Source: JAKEGK01 sp036507695 (GTDB taxonomy: Bacteria; Pseudomonadota; Gammaproteobacteria; SZUA-152). From it: a stretch of 6,027 nt of DNA. Below, piece after piece: positions 5,654 to 6,027 of this stretch. Every line of letters starts with the position of its first letter. The first letter of the stretch is position 1. Position numbers and translations under genes: made by a program. The stretch lies in the NCBI GenBank assembly GCA_036507695.1, contig DATCIR010000109.1:1-6027 (forward strand), in the 5' to 3' direction. The notes beneath the pieces were generated by a model that did not search any database, had not been told where the DNA came from, and was given only the letters and a program-made list of their open reading frames with translations.

Positions 5654-6027
5654 TTATTGAAACACGTCATCCAGGCTGTTGGCAGCCAGTAGATTTTCCA
5701 CCCACTGGTCAAGTAAGGCCGCATCGGCCCGGGCAATCCGCTGTTCGGCCCATTCCGGCAATGCGCCAAATTTCAACACCAGCATTTTCTTTAGGGTTTT
5801 GGCTTCGCCAATAAGTTCACCTTCTTTTCGGCCTTTTTCCAGGCCCTTTTCCAGGCCTTTTTCCAGGCCTTTTTCCAGGCCTTTTTCAATGAATTCTTTT
5901 TCCCATTGCTTAATACGTGTCGCTAACATTTCTCTTACCTCGGTGAGATCCTGTACATCGCGTTTATCCAATTGTAAGCCTTTATGGGGCGCTACAACAT
6001 AGTAAATCCACACCGCCATGGCCCGCC
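5654..6027 (-). CDS. Rpn/PDDEXK-nuclease transposase family protein, C-terminal part
   Basis: A partial gene: the frame is open to the window edge, and the internal Met at 6019 is probably not the start, since family members are commonly near 300 residues with an N-terminal PD-(D/E)XK nuclease domain that is missing here. The visible 124 codons contain the segment before the linker (VWIYYVVAPHKGLQLDKRDV), then DLTEVREMLATRIKQWEKEF, five Glu-Lys-Gly repeats, a charged helix, and a DUF4351-like tail, KKMLVLKFGALPEWAEQRIARAD with final SLDDVF. Known Rpn proteins are recombination-promoting DNA endonucleases. No catalytic residue can be checked in this fragment. It points leftward, convergent with the ParA gene across about 780 bases. 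Confidence 0.7.
   Translation of the reverse strand, partial: RAMAVWIYYVVAPHKGLQLDKRDVQDLTEVREMLATRIKQWEKEFIEKGLEKGLEKGLEKGLEKGRKEGELIGEAKTLKKMLVLKFGALPEWAEQRIARADAALLDQWVENLLAANSLDDVFQ
5830..5889 (-). repeat. Five 12-base tandem repeats encoding an EKGL linker
   Basis: Units of GGCCTTTTTCCA on the + strand start at 5830, 5842, 5854, 5866 and 5878. The second has one change (C for T) and the fifth one change (A for C at position 11). On the coding strand each gives Glu-Lys-Gly-Leu, so copy changes stay in frame and only lengthen or shorten a charged helical linker between the nuclease part and the C-terminal domain. Confidence 0.9.

Noticed and set aside
5679..6002. 107-codon + strand frame rich in FSRP repeats
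   Set aside because: It is the antisense reading of the EKGL repeats in the Rpn-family gene.

Overview
The window looks like chromosomal DNA of a Gram-negative, probably gammaproteobacterial, organism. This rests on three lipoprotein signal peptides with clear lipoboxes and a fourth less canonical one, the kinds of lipoprotein families present, and base composition near 50% GC by eye. No rRNA, tRNA or CRISPR array was seen, and the genus cannot be fixed from these genes.

Left edge (1-223): a large nested palindrome. Two perfect 74-base inverted arms (1-74 and 150-223) enclose a 75-base centre that holds two further stem-loops, so one strand can fold into a long stem topped by two small arms. 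Near each outer end lies a TATAAT box pointing outward. The right-hand one faces the operon that follows.

Region 2 (273-3894): four tightly packed genes on the + strand, all predicted lipoproteins: a short LPP20-type protein, an LpoB-like protein, a COG3014-type helical-repeat protein, and a longer LPP20-type protein with an extra C-terminal domain. Genes 1/2 and 3/4 overlap, and genes 2/3 are separated by 55 bases, so this is very probably one operon encoding an envelope lipoprotein module. The first and last genes are paralogues. The biological role is not established from sequence.

Region 3 (3895-4877): a short non-coding stretch with an 8-bp inverted repeat and a weak promoter candidate, then a lone ParA/MinD-type ATPase with complete nucleotide-binding motifs. 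No ParB or other cargo adaptor is visible next to it.

Region 4 (4878-5653): about 780 bases without a convincing intact gene. It holds a palindrome matching both half-sites of the CRP/Vfr consensus (5060-5075), small palindromes, and on the - strand what looks like the last ~40 codons of a decayed DDE/integrase-type transposase.

Right edge (5654-6027): the C-terminal part of an Rpn/PDDEXK-type nuclease-transposase family protein on the - strand, cut by the window edge. It carries five 12-base tandem repeats encoding a Glu-Lys-Gly-Leu linker.

Overall, a conserved-looking lipoprotein operon and a ParA gene are flanked by mobile or repetitive DNA: a palindromic element on the left, and a transposase remnant with an Rpn-family gene on the right.
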